From Cryptomeria japonica (lineage: Eukaryota > Streptophyta > Pinopsida > Cupressales > Cupressaceae), in the NCBI RefSeq assembly GCF_030272615.1, contig NC_081406.1:259087386-259151385 (forward strand): a DNA stretch of 64,000 bases, given 5' to 3'. Each line of letters begins with the position of its first letter. Within the stretch, counting starts at the first letter, position 1. Shown one piece after another: positions 10,401 through 20,126 of the stretch. A program made the translations under genes and the position numbers. The notes under the pieces are model-generated. The model saw only the letters and a list, made by a program, of their open reading frames with translations, did not search any database and had not been told where the DNA came from.

Positions 10401-11792
10401 ATGGCTACAATTGCTTCACTAATTGATCTACCTCAAAATGAGACCCGCTATGAGTTCTTGGTAGATAACCTTTTGGTCCCTTCATATGAGATCACTCCTA
10501 CTGAAATGATATGCGTTGTTGGTCCCGAATCCCAGTTATATGGTTCCATATTCACATATCTTCGTGACAATATCTTACCTCCTGATCTATCAAACAACCA
10601 ACGCCGCACTTTCATTCGCCAATCCTCTCGATATGTCATTCTAGCTGATATCCTATACCGACGAGGTCTAGATGGCACTCTTCTTAGATGTTTAGAAAGC
10701 GACGAAGCTCAGATTGCGTTACGTGAAGTGCATGAAGGGATATGTGGTCCGCATACTAGTGGTCCTACCTTGGCCAAGAAACTCATCAGGATGGGATATT
10801 ACTGGCCCAATATGGAAAAAGATTCATATCAGTTTGTCAAAAAATGTAAGCAATGTCAAATTCATGGAGACCTCATACATGCACCAGCACAATAACTACA
10901 ACCACTTGCGTCTCCTTGGCCCTTTTGTCAGTGGGGACTCGATCTCATAGGCAAGATTCACCCTCCTTCTTCCAATGGTCATAAATTCATTATCACTGCC
11001 ACAAAGTATTTTACAAAATGGATTGAAGCCGTGCCTCTCACACAAGTTACTGGAAAACAGATTGCTACATTCATCCTTAACTATATCATATGTCGATATG
11101 GTATTCCGGTTTCCATTATTACTGATAACGGGCGTCCCTTCAAAAATCAAGATGTTCGCGAACTCTGTGACCACTTCCATATCGCCCATCGTTTCTCCAC
11201 ACCATATTACCCCCAAGGTAATGACCAAGCTGAGGCGTCTAATAAAACAATCCTTAAAATCCTAAAGAAGACAGTCGACGATGCTGGTCGTAATTGGCAT
11301 ATCCAACTCAATCCTGCACTTTGGGCCTACCGCACAAGCGTCCGTACACCTACAGGAGCTACACCCTATTCGCTAGTCTATGGTTCTGAAGCCATCTTGC
11401 CTATTGAGGTCGAGTTACCCTCTTTACGGGTCTCTTTGCAAAACATCATCACTGATGAAGACTACAGGGTCTCTCGCTTACAGGAACTAGAACTGCTGGA
11501 TGAATGGAGACAAACTGCTTTTAATCATCTTAAAGCTTACCAACAATGAATGAGTCGCAGCTACAATCACAAGGTCAAGCCTCGCACATTTGAGGTAGGT
11601 GACTTGGTTCTCAGAGAAAACCCCAAGAATCAGCAAGACAGAGAGAAGAAGGGCAAGTTTGAACCAAACTGGCTTGGTCCTTACATCATCACAGCAGTAT
11701 ATGGTTCTAGGGCATATCAGCTCTCAACTACAGAAGGTGAACCTTTAGAGGACCCTATCAACAGCATGCACCTTCGCAGGTTCTACACATAG
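10401..11792 (+). pseudogene. Integrase of element A
   Basis: HHCC zinc-binding domain (H2156, H2163, C2194, C2197), then the catalytic core with D2226, D2287 (ITDNGRPF) and E2323 (DQAEASNK). Exactly 35 residues lie between the last two, the D,D35E spacing. The C-terminal part has FEVGDLVLRENP and WLGPYIITAVYGS, and the frame ends at a natural TAG after LRRFYT. Stops at TAA 10893 and TGA 11547 break it. No chromodomain follows, consistent with a non-chromovirus element. Confidence 0.92.
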
Positions 11793-11854
11793 CTCTTCGG
11801 AATATCCTAATTCAAAAATACAAAAAAATTATAAAAACAAAAAAATCGTTACTT

Positions 11855-11879
11855 GGTGAAAACCTGGCAAACAGGCGCC
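11855..11879 (+). ncRNA. GGTGAAAACC hairpin module 1 (element A)
   Basis: GGTGAAAACCTGGCAAACAG followed by GCGCC. CCTG/CAGG can pair around a GCAAA loop. Element B has the same module at 39563-39587 with GTGCC at the end. It lies 63 bases after the pol stop, so coding constraint does not explain it. Confidence 0.55.
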
Positions 11880-11936
11880 TTGTGACACAAAAACATTGAA
11901 AAATCAAAAAAGTAAAGAGAAATAATTTCGTCCAAT

Positions 11937-11960
11937 GGTGAAAACCACTTCGGTGGTGCC
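11937..11960 (+). ncRNA. GGTGAAAACC hairpin module 2 with UUCG tetraloop
   Basis: After GGTGAAA comes ACCAC-TTCG-GTGGT, a perfect 5-bp stem closing a cUUCGg tetraloop, then GCC. Element B at 39531-39547 has ACCAC-TCCG-GTGG, also an extra-stable UNCG-type loop. A third module-like copy follows at 11975-11997, where GGTGA and TCACC can pair. Confidence 0.6.
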
Positions 11961-13467
11961 CTAGACAAGTACCATGGTGAAAAATGGGTCACCAGCGCCA
12001 TGCGTAGAGACATTGCTCCTCCCTCCTTCAGGATTCACTTTCATCCTTTCACTTTGCACACACTCACAACCAATTGGTTCATAATAAACTTACCCATTCC
12101 CATCATGGCTTGTTATTGATCTACCTAAGATTGGTTTGCCATTCATAATAAACCTCCCTTCTCATCCCTTTCCATCCATAATAAATCAGATCCTATCTGT
12201 GGTTAAGGCAAATCCTACGTCTAGTGATGGGTGTGGAACTAAGAACATCACGTGTTTCGAGGAGTACATTTTCTTCCAGCTTCCTTCAGTCTATTCGCGC
12301 ACAATCCGCAATAAAGCAACATCTGCATCACAGATCCGCAATAAATTTTTGTCTTCTCCACAATAAAGTATCAGTTTCATGGATTCAGTCAGTTTTAGAT
12401 GAGATACAGCAACAATGGGCTTCAACAAATCAAATCTTTCAATAGACTCAGACAACATTATGATTCAGTGCTATCTATCCTTTCTGTGAAAGTAAACATT
12501 GTGACCACAATCAAATAAGACTTATACAAGTGACAAGAGACACTAAACTTGAGGACTACAGTGGATGTTGGTGTCGAGTCTTGGTTTTCTTTTGATTTTA
12601 TCTTTTGGTGACATGTCTTTTAGCTTTTTCAGGATGTCTCTGACTAGAGATTCTATCTCCAGGATGTCTTTGACTAGAAAGGCGAGGATGGGGTATCGTC
12701 ACCTATTGGTATTTGTTGTTTGCGGATTGTCTCTTAGTAATGCTATGACTTGTCCAAGGATATGAGGACACTGTGAGTCTAGTGTGAACTGGGGCATTCC
12801 TTGTTTGTGACTGTCTTATCTCCATGCAAACAGGTGCAATGACTTTCTGGGTTGAACATATGCCTCGATTGTCATAACCTATTTTGCCATAATAAAGCTC
12901 AATGATGATAACGCACAAGAAGCTCTTTCACTTTCATATCTTCTATCTTCCATCCCCCTTTCTTGATTGACTTCCATCGTCCTTCTTGAGTCCGTGTAGC
13001 CTGCCATCACATGACTGAGTATAATGACACACCAAAAACATTTACATTTCATGTAGTTGCACCTGCATTACCACATATAAGCATTTCATACATACATATA
13101 GATATCACAACTGCATCACATCCTGCACACAACACCTATTAGCACAATGTACATTTGCATTATCATATTCGTTTGCATTTCATACATTGACATCTGCATT
13201 GGCATAACATTTTAAAAACATAAAAGAACAAAAATATTGCATTTCATACATATTTGCATCCATAGCATAAAACATACATCATAAAGAACATCTCATCACA
13301 TAGGTACACATGCATATAGTTGCCGCAAAGATGAATCATCTCTCATATATATAATCAAAAATGTCATGATACAATGATGTCAAAAAAATCATATGGCTAC
13401 AATCACCCGCAGGTGTCTACAAATACAAACAATGGTACAAATACTGATACAAGGGAGCCCTCTATGG

Positions 13468-15402
13468 CTATGATGAACTCCCTCCCTCAGAGCCGCCTGG
13501 TCTCAACGGAATCTGAGCCCTAGAAGGACCCGCTTCGGGATCACCCTGCCTGTCTGGTGGTGGTGGAGGACCCATGACCCCGCCACTCAATGCCTGTCTC
13601 CTCCGGCTCCCTCCCGTAGCCGTCGCTGTCTGCAATGGTCTATGGAAGCTCCTCGCTCGCTGATCTGCTGGCATGACACCATAATATAGGTCCCTCCAGT
13701 AGGTGATCTCCTCTCTGACTCGCAGGACGTATGCGTAGCCTGCTCTTGTGTCCTCCGCCGCCCGCCTCCCTGCCCTTAGCGCTGTCTCAGCCTCTATGTA
13801 GCGCTGGATAGCCTGATCTAGCTCTCACTCAGTATCCCTGAGCCTGGTCCGGAGCCGATCCCTCTCCCTCTCCAGATCCTGAATATCATCTGCCTGGCCC
13901 TGGCAGATCTCCCTCAGATCCAGCAGCTCAGCCTCCACTGGGTCACCCCCCTTTGCCTCTACTCGTGGCTCTCCCTCTGCGGGTGCCTACCCTTGTACCC
14001 CTCCTTGTACCTATACTAGTGCCCGAATGGGTACCTATCTCGGTACATGCCTAGGTCCCTGTACCTGTCTCTGTCCCTATGCTGCTGGTACCTGCAGGGG
14101 CACTCCACCGCGACCCCTCACCACCTGGGCCTGTCCCTCCTATCCACCCTCTCTCCGAGGTGCCACCCTCCTCTCCCCAACTACTCCCCTCTGCCTCCGT
14201 CGGCCTCTGCCCCCATCACCCCCACCATCATCATCATCATCTCCTCCTACCTCTCCATCCAGTAGCTCTCCTAGATCTGTCAGTCGTGGGAATGGATGCT
14301 CTGCCCAATACGCTGTATACTCTACATCCATCCCAGCATCCTCAATCTCGGACAACATGTCCCAAGGAAGGGGTATCATCTCTGCCAGCTGTGTGACTGC
14401 CTGATCATATGACAACAACGGCCCGAACTACGCCTGATCCCTAACTGTGTGGGCATACATACCCGAGCCTCGTGGCATCCGCTAGATCCGGCCAAACTGT
14501 CGGCCAATCCTATCTACCAGCTGCCTCTCCAGTATGTAAGGCGTCCGCCCAATCAAATATCTGCTCCTGAAGGTATAAGGCAGCTCCACTACGTCATCCT
14601 CCCACTCCTCGCACCCCAGGTACGGCCTCCAGATGACTACATCAATGTCATCTATCACACGCCTCCAGTGCTCTAACCTGCCAATCCGAGGCTGTGAAGT
14701 AATCATATCATAAAGATGCACAAAACTCTGTCCATGACCCCTGCCTCTGAAATGTATCGGCTGTGTGATAGGCAGATGCTCGTAGGCCCAAACCTGTAGC
14801 AGTGTCACTCCACAACCCAGTCCCACTGATCCATGGTAGACGAACTAGTGAAGCTCATAATACAGATGTGCCAAGACACATGGACCCCATGCATACCTGG
14901 TGTGCTCAGTCACCAATATCTCCAGTGCTCCTCCCCAGCCCACTACCAACCCCCGTGTCGCCCTGTCCGGACACAGGAACCCACTGATGGCTCCTCCGAT
15001 CACAGCTGGCAAGGCTAACCCTGTCGCAGTCATGGTATCCCATGCCACATGCCCTGCTCTCATCTCTAGCCCGGGATCTTGGAATACCCATCTCAATGCC
15101 TCCCTGTCTCCGTCACGATCATATGGAATCAGCTCTCCATCGATCGGTATCCACAGAATCCGATAGACATCCTCGAGGGTGACTATCATCTCACCCATCG
15201 GCAAATGAAAGGTGCATGTCTCTGAATGCCATCTCTCGGCCAGCGCAGTCAGCAAACCCATGTTTGCCCGAAACTCAGGCACATACATTACATGTCTCAA
15301 ACCCATCTCCTCGATGGCAGCTCTATCCTGAAATGATAACTTTGGTCGCAACCTCTGTGTGGACGGGAATCTCTCCCGTGACTCTAACATAGGCAAATAC
15401 TC
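13468..15402 (-). pseudogene. Antisense PMD gene of element A, exon 2
   Basis: Reads leftward from splice acceptor ctgcag (AG at 15404-15403) as one frame to TAG at 13468, about 645 codons. N-terminal part is a plant mobile domain (aminotransferase-like family): ALAERWHSETCTFHLPMGEM, VTLEDVYRILWIPIDGELI, then WEHL/RPY-type motifs. An acidic/Pro-rich linker follows, then a coiled coil (near 13700-13930) and a Pro/Gly-rich tail. In-frame stops at 14845, 14482, 14428, 14140 and several more. Markedly more GC-rich than its surroundings. PMD proteins of plants (MAIN/MAIL1) act in gene silencing; a role here is inference. Confidence 0.82.
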
Positions 15403-15439
15403 CTGCAGTCAAACAAATCAATCATGTCAGTCATGGTGG

Positions 15440-15720
15440 CATTCACTGTTCATCACAAAATGCTACTCGCTATCTAAATGCATATGGTTATCTATCCTAG
15501 TGACACTCACTGTTCATCACAAAGTGTTGCTATCTATCCTAGTAGTGCTCCCTGTTCATCACAAAGTACTACGTGTGTGACATTCCCTGTTCATCACAAA
15601 GTGTTACTCACATTTAGCACTCCCTATTCATCACAAAGTGTTGCTCATACTTTGGGTACTCCCTGTTCATCACAAAGTACTCTATCTTGGTGCTCCCTGT
15701 TCATCACAAAGTGCCTTGAT
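15440..15720 (+). repeat. ~40-bp minisatellite with core gttcatcacaaagtg
   Basis: Seven or eight copies of (t)gttcatcacaaagt(g/a) separated by variable stretches with tatctatcctagt or ctcacattt. Found only in the PMD-gene intron of element A, not in that of B. Confidence 0.8.
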
Positions 15721-15848
15721 CTATCCTAGTCTTCCTAGAGGACCTGCTTGAGTGTATCCTCTCAGCAGCTTATCCAATCGACAGCGTATGTTCATCACAG
15801 AACTGCCGATTTGACCTAGAAGACTAAAAACTTGCATTTTCTGACATA

Positions 15849-16115
15849 AACGCGCTTTAAACTCACAAACGCGCCTCTTGACTGCACAAGCGCGCTTACA
15901 CAACGCAGACGTGCCTGTTTGACATAAACGTGCCTAAATTACTCACAGACGCGACTTTGGAACATAAACGCCCCTACAGGACATAAACGCGCCCGCATCA
16001 AGCACAAACACGGTTCCAGACGTAAACGCACCTGGAACTGACACAGACGCGCCTGCCGGACACAGACGCGCCTGTCGGAAACAGACGTGCCTGGCACCGA
16101 CACAGACGCGGTTGC
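15849..16115 (-). repeat. 3' motif array (reverse complement of GCGTCTGTG), element A
   Basis: On the + strand about 15 copies of cacagacgcg and variants (cataaacgcg, cacaaacgcg, aacagacgtg). These are the reverse complement of the leader motif, so the array reads GCGTCTGTG on the antisense transcript. Several copies are followed by cctg. Confidence 0.85.
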
Positions 16116-16228
16116 ACGTTTTTGCACTTTTTTGTGCCCTATTCCTAAGCACATTTATTACTAAGCTAGCATGCATTAATGGCAAAATTGAAATGCGTCA
16201 AAGTACGAGGAGGTTTGGTGGTACTTAC

Positions 16229-16294
16229 CGGCTCTCCTGCCTCTGCTGGCCTCTGAAATCGGTGAACACGGTCGAATCTATGTACGAAAGCCAT
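16229..16294 (-). pseudogene. Antisense PMD gene of element A, exon 1 (22 codons)
   Basis: ATG at 16294 opens a short exon with MAFVHRFDRVHRFQR, ending GAGCCG before donor gtaagt. Element B has a matching exon (44698-44772) with the shared pattern HRFxxVxxFQxP. Two unrelated-looking LTR elements keeping this small exon, its phase and its donor is the main support. The frame is open farther upstream but without an ATG. Confidence 0.7.
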
Positions 16295-16641
16295 CGCTGC
16301 TAACTGCTGCTGCTCTTTTTTTCGCTCTGCAATATGCTCTTGTGAATGTGTAGATGACAATGAGGATGTATTTTCCCCCGTGGTCTATCTTATAGACTAC
16401 TCCTAGCCCTCGCCTTCGTTTCCCGCATCAGTCTTCTTTATCCCATGACTTTGTCACTTTATCCGACCATTCCATTCTAGCCTTTCTTTCTTATCGAGAG
16501 ATTGTCTGCAATCTTTCCAGACTTTTCCATCCAATCTCTCGAGGGGGCATATCATTCCAATTCTGGGGCAACTCTGTATCAGTTCATCTTATCTTCTTTG
16601 AAACAACGTGACAAGCCGCATTGTCTCAAAGAGGGGCAAAA
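16295..16641 (+). other. 3' region, stem and polypurine tract of element A
   Basis: Probable promoter side of the antisense gene (not resolved), then a conserved pre-LTR block. TTTGAAACAA (16597-16606) and TTGTCTCAAA (16621-16630) form a 10-bp stem with one mismatch. The purine tract aaagaggggcaaaa (16628-16641) abuts the LTR and would prime plus-strand DNA. The last 89 bp (from cattcc at 16553) recur in each spacer of the LTR array. Confidence 0.75.
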
Positions 16642-17443
16642 TGTAGACACCTAAAATTGTCATGTCTAATTAAATAAATATTCTTATTTATTTAATTATC
16701 TAAGCCTAATTCTTCTATTAATGAAATAAATCTTTATTTATTTAATTAATTCATTTATCCTCTTCTAGCCTTATTTCTCATTTAAATAAATACATTTATT
16801 TATTTAAATTATCCTTTTCCTAAATTAAATAAATATTCTTATTTATTTAATTATCCCACTTCTACTATTAATTAAATAAATCTTTATTTATTTAATTAAT
16901 TCATTAATCTTTTTCTACACATGACACATGTCATTCATCCCTTAATTCATACACTACCTACCCCTTTCATTATTTTACTATTTCTTCTACCTACCCTCTA
17001 ATCCTAGCCGACCTCTCTTTTTACACCTCTCAATCTTAACCCTCCATTTCATATTGTGTCTTCTATATAAGGAGATGTTTTCCTCATTATCAAACCCTAA
17101 TCGTTCTATGCATTCTAATCACTCATCCTAATTGATAATTTGGAGGACTTGACTACACTACGGTCCTACTTGCAACCACATTCCGTTCTTTGTTGAGCTC
17201 TTGTGCACATAAAATCTGAGAGCAAATATATCAAGCAAGATCAATGGAGATAGGAAGAATGGAGATCAAAACCCTATTGGACATGTGATGGTACAATCTT
17301 TGTGATTTCTTGTGATTTGCATTGTCTTAGGTAATCTTCATATGTTATGGTGGATTTTTGTTATTGTTAGGCTAGGGTTTTGTGGTTGAATCAAGTTAGC
17401 CTTTCAATCTTGTTATTATTGTTATCCATTTTCACCGTACACA
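16642..17443 (+). repeat. LTR A2 (first 3' LTR)
   Basis: 802-bp copy starting TGTAGACACC and ending CGTACACA, directly after the PPT. It differs from LTR A1 at about four positions, including a 1-base insertion (aaatattcttattt) and gatgttttcc. Confidence 0.95.
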
Positions 17444-17536
17444 TTTTCATTCCCATTCTGGGGCAACTCTGTATCAGTTCATCTTATCTTCTTTGAAACA
17501 ACGTGACAAGCCGCATTGTCTCAAAGAGGGGCAAAA
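17444..17536 (+). repeat. 93-bp spacer 1 (deleted internal region with PPT)
   Basis: Starts tttt (as in the bases after the 5' LTR, before GGCACGCCC) and joins directly to cattcccattctgggg, matching the pre-LTR region from 16553. It therefore looks like an internal-domain deletion from just inside the PBS to the 3' end, keeping stem and PPT. Confidence 0.85.
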
Positions 17537-18338
17537 TGTAGACACCTAAAATTGTCATGTCTAATTAAATAAATATTCTTATTTATTTAATTATCTAAGC
17601 CTAATTCTTCTATTAATGAAATAAATCTTTATTTATTTAATTAATTCATTTATCCTCTTCTAGCCTTATTTCTCATTTAAATAAATACATTTATTTATTT
17701 AAATTATCCTTTTCCTAAATTAAATAAATATTCTTATTTATTTAATCATCCCACTTCTACTATTAATTAAATAAATCTTTATTTATTTAATTAATTCATT
17801 AATCTTTTTCTACACATGACACATGTCATTCATCCCTTAATTCATACACTACCTATCCCTTTCATTATTTTACTATTTCTTCTACCTACCCTCTAATCCT
17901 AGCCGACCTCTCTTTTTACACCTCTCAATCTTAACCCTCCATTTCATATTGTGTCTTCTATATAAGGAGATGTTTTCCTCATTATCAAACCCTAATCGTT
18001 CTATGCATTCTAATCACTCATCCTAATTGATAATTTGGAGGACTTGACTACACTACGGTCCTACTTGCAACCACATTCCGTTCTTTGTTGAGCTCTTGTG
18101 CACATAAAATCTGAGAGCAAATATATCAAGCAAGATCAATGGAGATAGGAAGAATGGAGATCAAAACCCTATTGGACATGTGATGGTACAATCTTTGTGA
18201 TTTCTTGTGATTTGCATTGTCTTAGGTAATCTTCATATGTTATGGTGGATTTTTGTTATTGTTAGGCTAGGGTTTTGTGGTTGAATCAAGTTAGCCTTTC
18301 AATCTTGTTATTATTGTTATCCATTTTCACCGTACACA
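17537..18338 (+). repeat. LTR A3 (tandem copy)
   Basis: 802-bp LTR with TATA at 17959. It shares the aaatattcttattt and gatgttttcc variants with A2. Followed by a second 93-bp spacer (18339-18431) with the variant acgcgacaagccgc. Confidence 0.95.
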
Positions 18339-18431
18339 TTTTCATTCCCATTCTGGGGCAACTCTGTATCAGTTCATCTTATCTTCTTTGAAACAACGCG
18401 ACAAGCCGCATTGTCTCAAAGAGGGGCAAAA
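18339..18431 (+). repeat. 93-bp spacer 2
   Basis: Same structure as spacer 1, with acgcgacaag in place of acgtgacaag. Includes the complete PPT gaggggcaaaa before LTR A4. Confidence 0.85.
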
Positions 18432-19232
18432 TGTAGACACCTAAAATTGTCATGTCTAATTAAATAAATATTTTATTTATTTAATTATCTAAGCCTAATT
18501 CTTCTATTAATGAAATAAATCTTTATTTATTTAATTAATTCATTTATCCTCTTCTAGCCTTATTTCTCATTTAAATAAATACATTTATTTATTTAAATTA
18601 TCCTTTTCCTAAATTAAATAAATATTCTTATTTATTTAATTATCCCACTTCTACTATTAATTAAATAAATCTTTATTTATTTAATTAATTCATTAATCTT
18701 TTTCTACACATGACACATGTCATTCATCCCTTAATTCATACACTACCTACCCCTTTCATTATTTTACTATTTCTTCTACCTACCCTCTAATCCTAGCCGA
18801 CCTCTCTTTTTACACCTCTCAATCTTAACCCTCCATTTCATATTGTGTCTTCTATATAAGGAGATGCTTTCCTCATTATCAAACCCTAATCGTTCTATGC
18901 ATTCTAATCACTCATCCTAATTGATAATTTGGAGGACTTGGCTACACTACGGTCCTACTTGCAACCACATTCCGTTCTTTGTTGAGCTCTTGTGCACATA
19001 AAATCTGAGAGCAAATATATCAAGCAAGATCAATGGAGATAGGAATAATGGAGATCAAAACCCTATTGGACATGTGATGGTACAATCTTTGTGATTTCTT
19101 GTGATTTGCATTGTCTTAGGTAATCTTCATATGTTATGGTGGATTTTTGTTATTGTTAGGCTAGGGTTTTGTGGTTGAATCAAGTTAGCCTTTCAATCTT
19201 GTTATTATTGTTATCCATTTTCACCGTACACA
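18432..19232 (+). repeat. LTR A4 (tandem copy)
   Basis: 801-bp LTR carrying the LTR A1-type variants aaatattttattt and gatgctttcc. Private changes: ggacttggctac and aggaataatgg. Confidence 0.95.
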
Positions 19233-19325
19233 TTTTCATTCCCATTCTGGGGCAACTCTGTATCAGTTCATCTTATCTTCTTTGAAACAACGCGACAAGC
19301 TGCATTGTCTCAAAGAGGGGCAAAA
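19233..19325 (+). repeat. 93-bp spacer 3
   Basis: Same structure again, with acgcgacaagctgc. The acgcg variant is shared with spacer 2, consistent with duplication of adjacent units. Confidence 0.85.
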
Positions 19326-20126
19326 TGTAGACACCTAAAATTGTCATGTCTAATTAAATAAATATTTTATTTATTTAATTATCTAAGCCTAATTCTTCTA
19401 TTAATGAAATAAATCTTTATTTATTTAATTAATTCATTTATCCTCTTCTAGCCTTATTTCTCATTTAAATAAATACATTTATTTATTTAAATTAACCTTT
19501 TCCTAAATTAAATAAATATTCTTATTTATTTAATTATCCCACTTCTACTATTAATTAAATAAATCTTTATTTATTTAATTAATTCATTAATCTTTTTCTA
19601 CACATGACACATGTCATTCATCCCTTAATTCATACACTACCTACCCCTTTCATTATTTTACTATTTCTTCTACCTACCCTCTAATCCTAGCCGACCTCTC
19701 TTTTTACACCTCTCAATCTTAACCCTCCATTTCATATTGTGTCTTCTATATAAGGAGATGCTTTCCTCATTATCAAACCCTAATCGTTCTATGCATTCTA
19801 ATCACTCATCCTAATTGATAATTTGGAGGACTTGACTACACTACGGTCCTACTTGCAACCACATTTCGTTCTTTGTTGAGCTCTTGTGCACATAAAAGCT
19901 GAGAGAAAATATATCAAGCAAGATCAATGGAGATAGGAAGAATGGAGATCAAAACCCTATTGGACATGTGATGGTACAATCTTTGTGATTTCTTGTGATT
20001 TGCATTGTCTTAGGTAATCTTCATATGTTATGGTGGATTTTTGTTATTGTTAGGCTAGGGTTTTGTGGTTGAATCAAGTTAGCCTTTCAATCTTGTTATT
20101 ATTTTTATCCATTTTCACCGTACACA
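19326..20126 (+). repeat. LTR A5 (outermost 3' LTR)
   Basis: 801-bp LTR ending CGTACACA, followed directly by GTATG (20127-20131), the partner of the duplication at 1034-1038. Private changes: atttcgttc, ataaaagctgagagaaa and attattttta near its end. Confidence 0.95.

Larger units (their letters stand above)
4266..11792 (+). pseudogene. gag-pol: gag-pol polyprotein frame of element A, with 13 in-frame stops
   Basis: One reading frame runs from ATG 4266 to the natural stop at 11790 (2508 codons) with no frameshift. Premature stops: TAG at 5361, 6687, 9417, 9480, 10365; TGA at 5901, 7893, 8619, 9780, 9867, 11547; TAA at 8976, 10893. All TAG and TGA cases fit C-to-T at CAG or CGA, and the element B counterpart of 6687 is CAG. 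Domain order: Gag, CHHC knuckle (C616, H619, H624, C629), protease (D857), G-patch-like segment (1094-1140), RT (YVDD 1636-1639), RNase H, second RNase H (D1932, E1970, D1994, D2044), integrase. As read normally it cannot make an intact polyprotein. Confidence 0.93.
11793..13467 (+). other. Post-pol noncoding region of element A
   Basis: Region between the sense pol stop and the antisense gene stop. It holds three hairpin modules (11855-11997), a stretch with aggatgtctctgactagaga and aggatgtctttgactagaaa near 12632 and 12661, and an AT-rich cataca/catttgcat tract at 13020-13400. Short ORFs (for example 12136-12366 and 12565-12765) show no family features and are not called. The region separates two convergent transcripts, so it must hold both 3' ends; no clear polyadenylation signal was assigned. 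Confidence 0.6.
15403..16228 (-). other. Intron of the antisense PMD gene, element A
   Basis: On the minus strand the intron opens CCG|gtaagtacc at 16228 and closes gactgcag at 15403. Both coding flanks are in phase 0 and join in frame. It contains a ~40-bp minisatellite (15440-15720) and the motif array (15849-16115). The equivalent intron of element B (44035-44697) has the same flanks and also holds a motif array. Confidence 0.75.
1039..20126 (+). mobile_element. Ty3/Gypsy Tat-lineage LTR retrotransposon A with tandem 3' LTRs
   Basis: A 19.1-kb insertion bounded by TG...CA LTR ends and the 5-bp duplication GTATG. Order: LTR, PBS, 2.4-kb leader, gag-protease-RT-RNaseH-second RNaseH-integrase in one frame, 3' region with RNA hairpin modules, antisense PMD gene, PPT, LTR, then three further LTRs each preceded by a 93-bp copy of the pre-LTR region. 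The two RNase H domains, the CPWGTFCW/MPFGLKNVGATYQ style RT and the antisense extra gene place it in the Tat branch of non-chromovirus Gypsy elements. LTRs differ at only about four sites in 800 (counted by eye), suggesting recent insertion, yet gag-pol has 13 stops. Confidence 0.93.

Noticed and set aside
11855-11997. Hammerhead ribozyme (GAAA near CTGGC)
   Set aside because: No CTGATGA core element near the GAAA, and the three-stem layout is absent.
15849-16115. CRISPR-like array (short repeats with unique spacers)
   Set aside because: Repeat is only 9-10 bp and degenerate, spacers vary in length, and the context is a plant retroelement.
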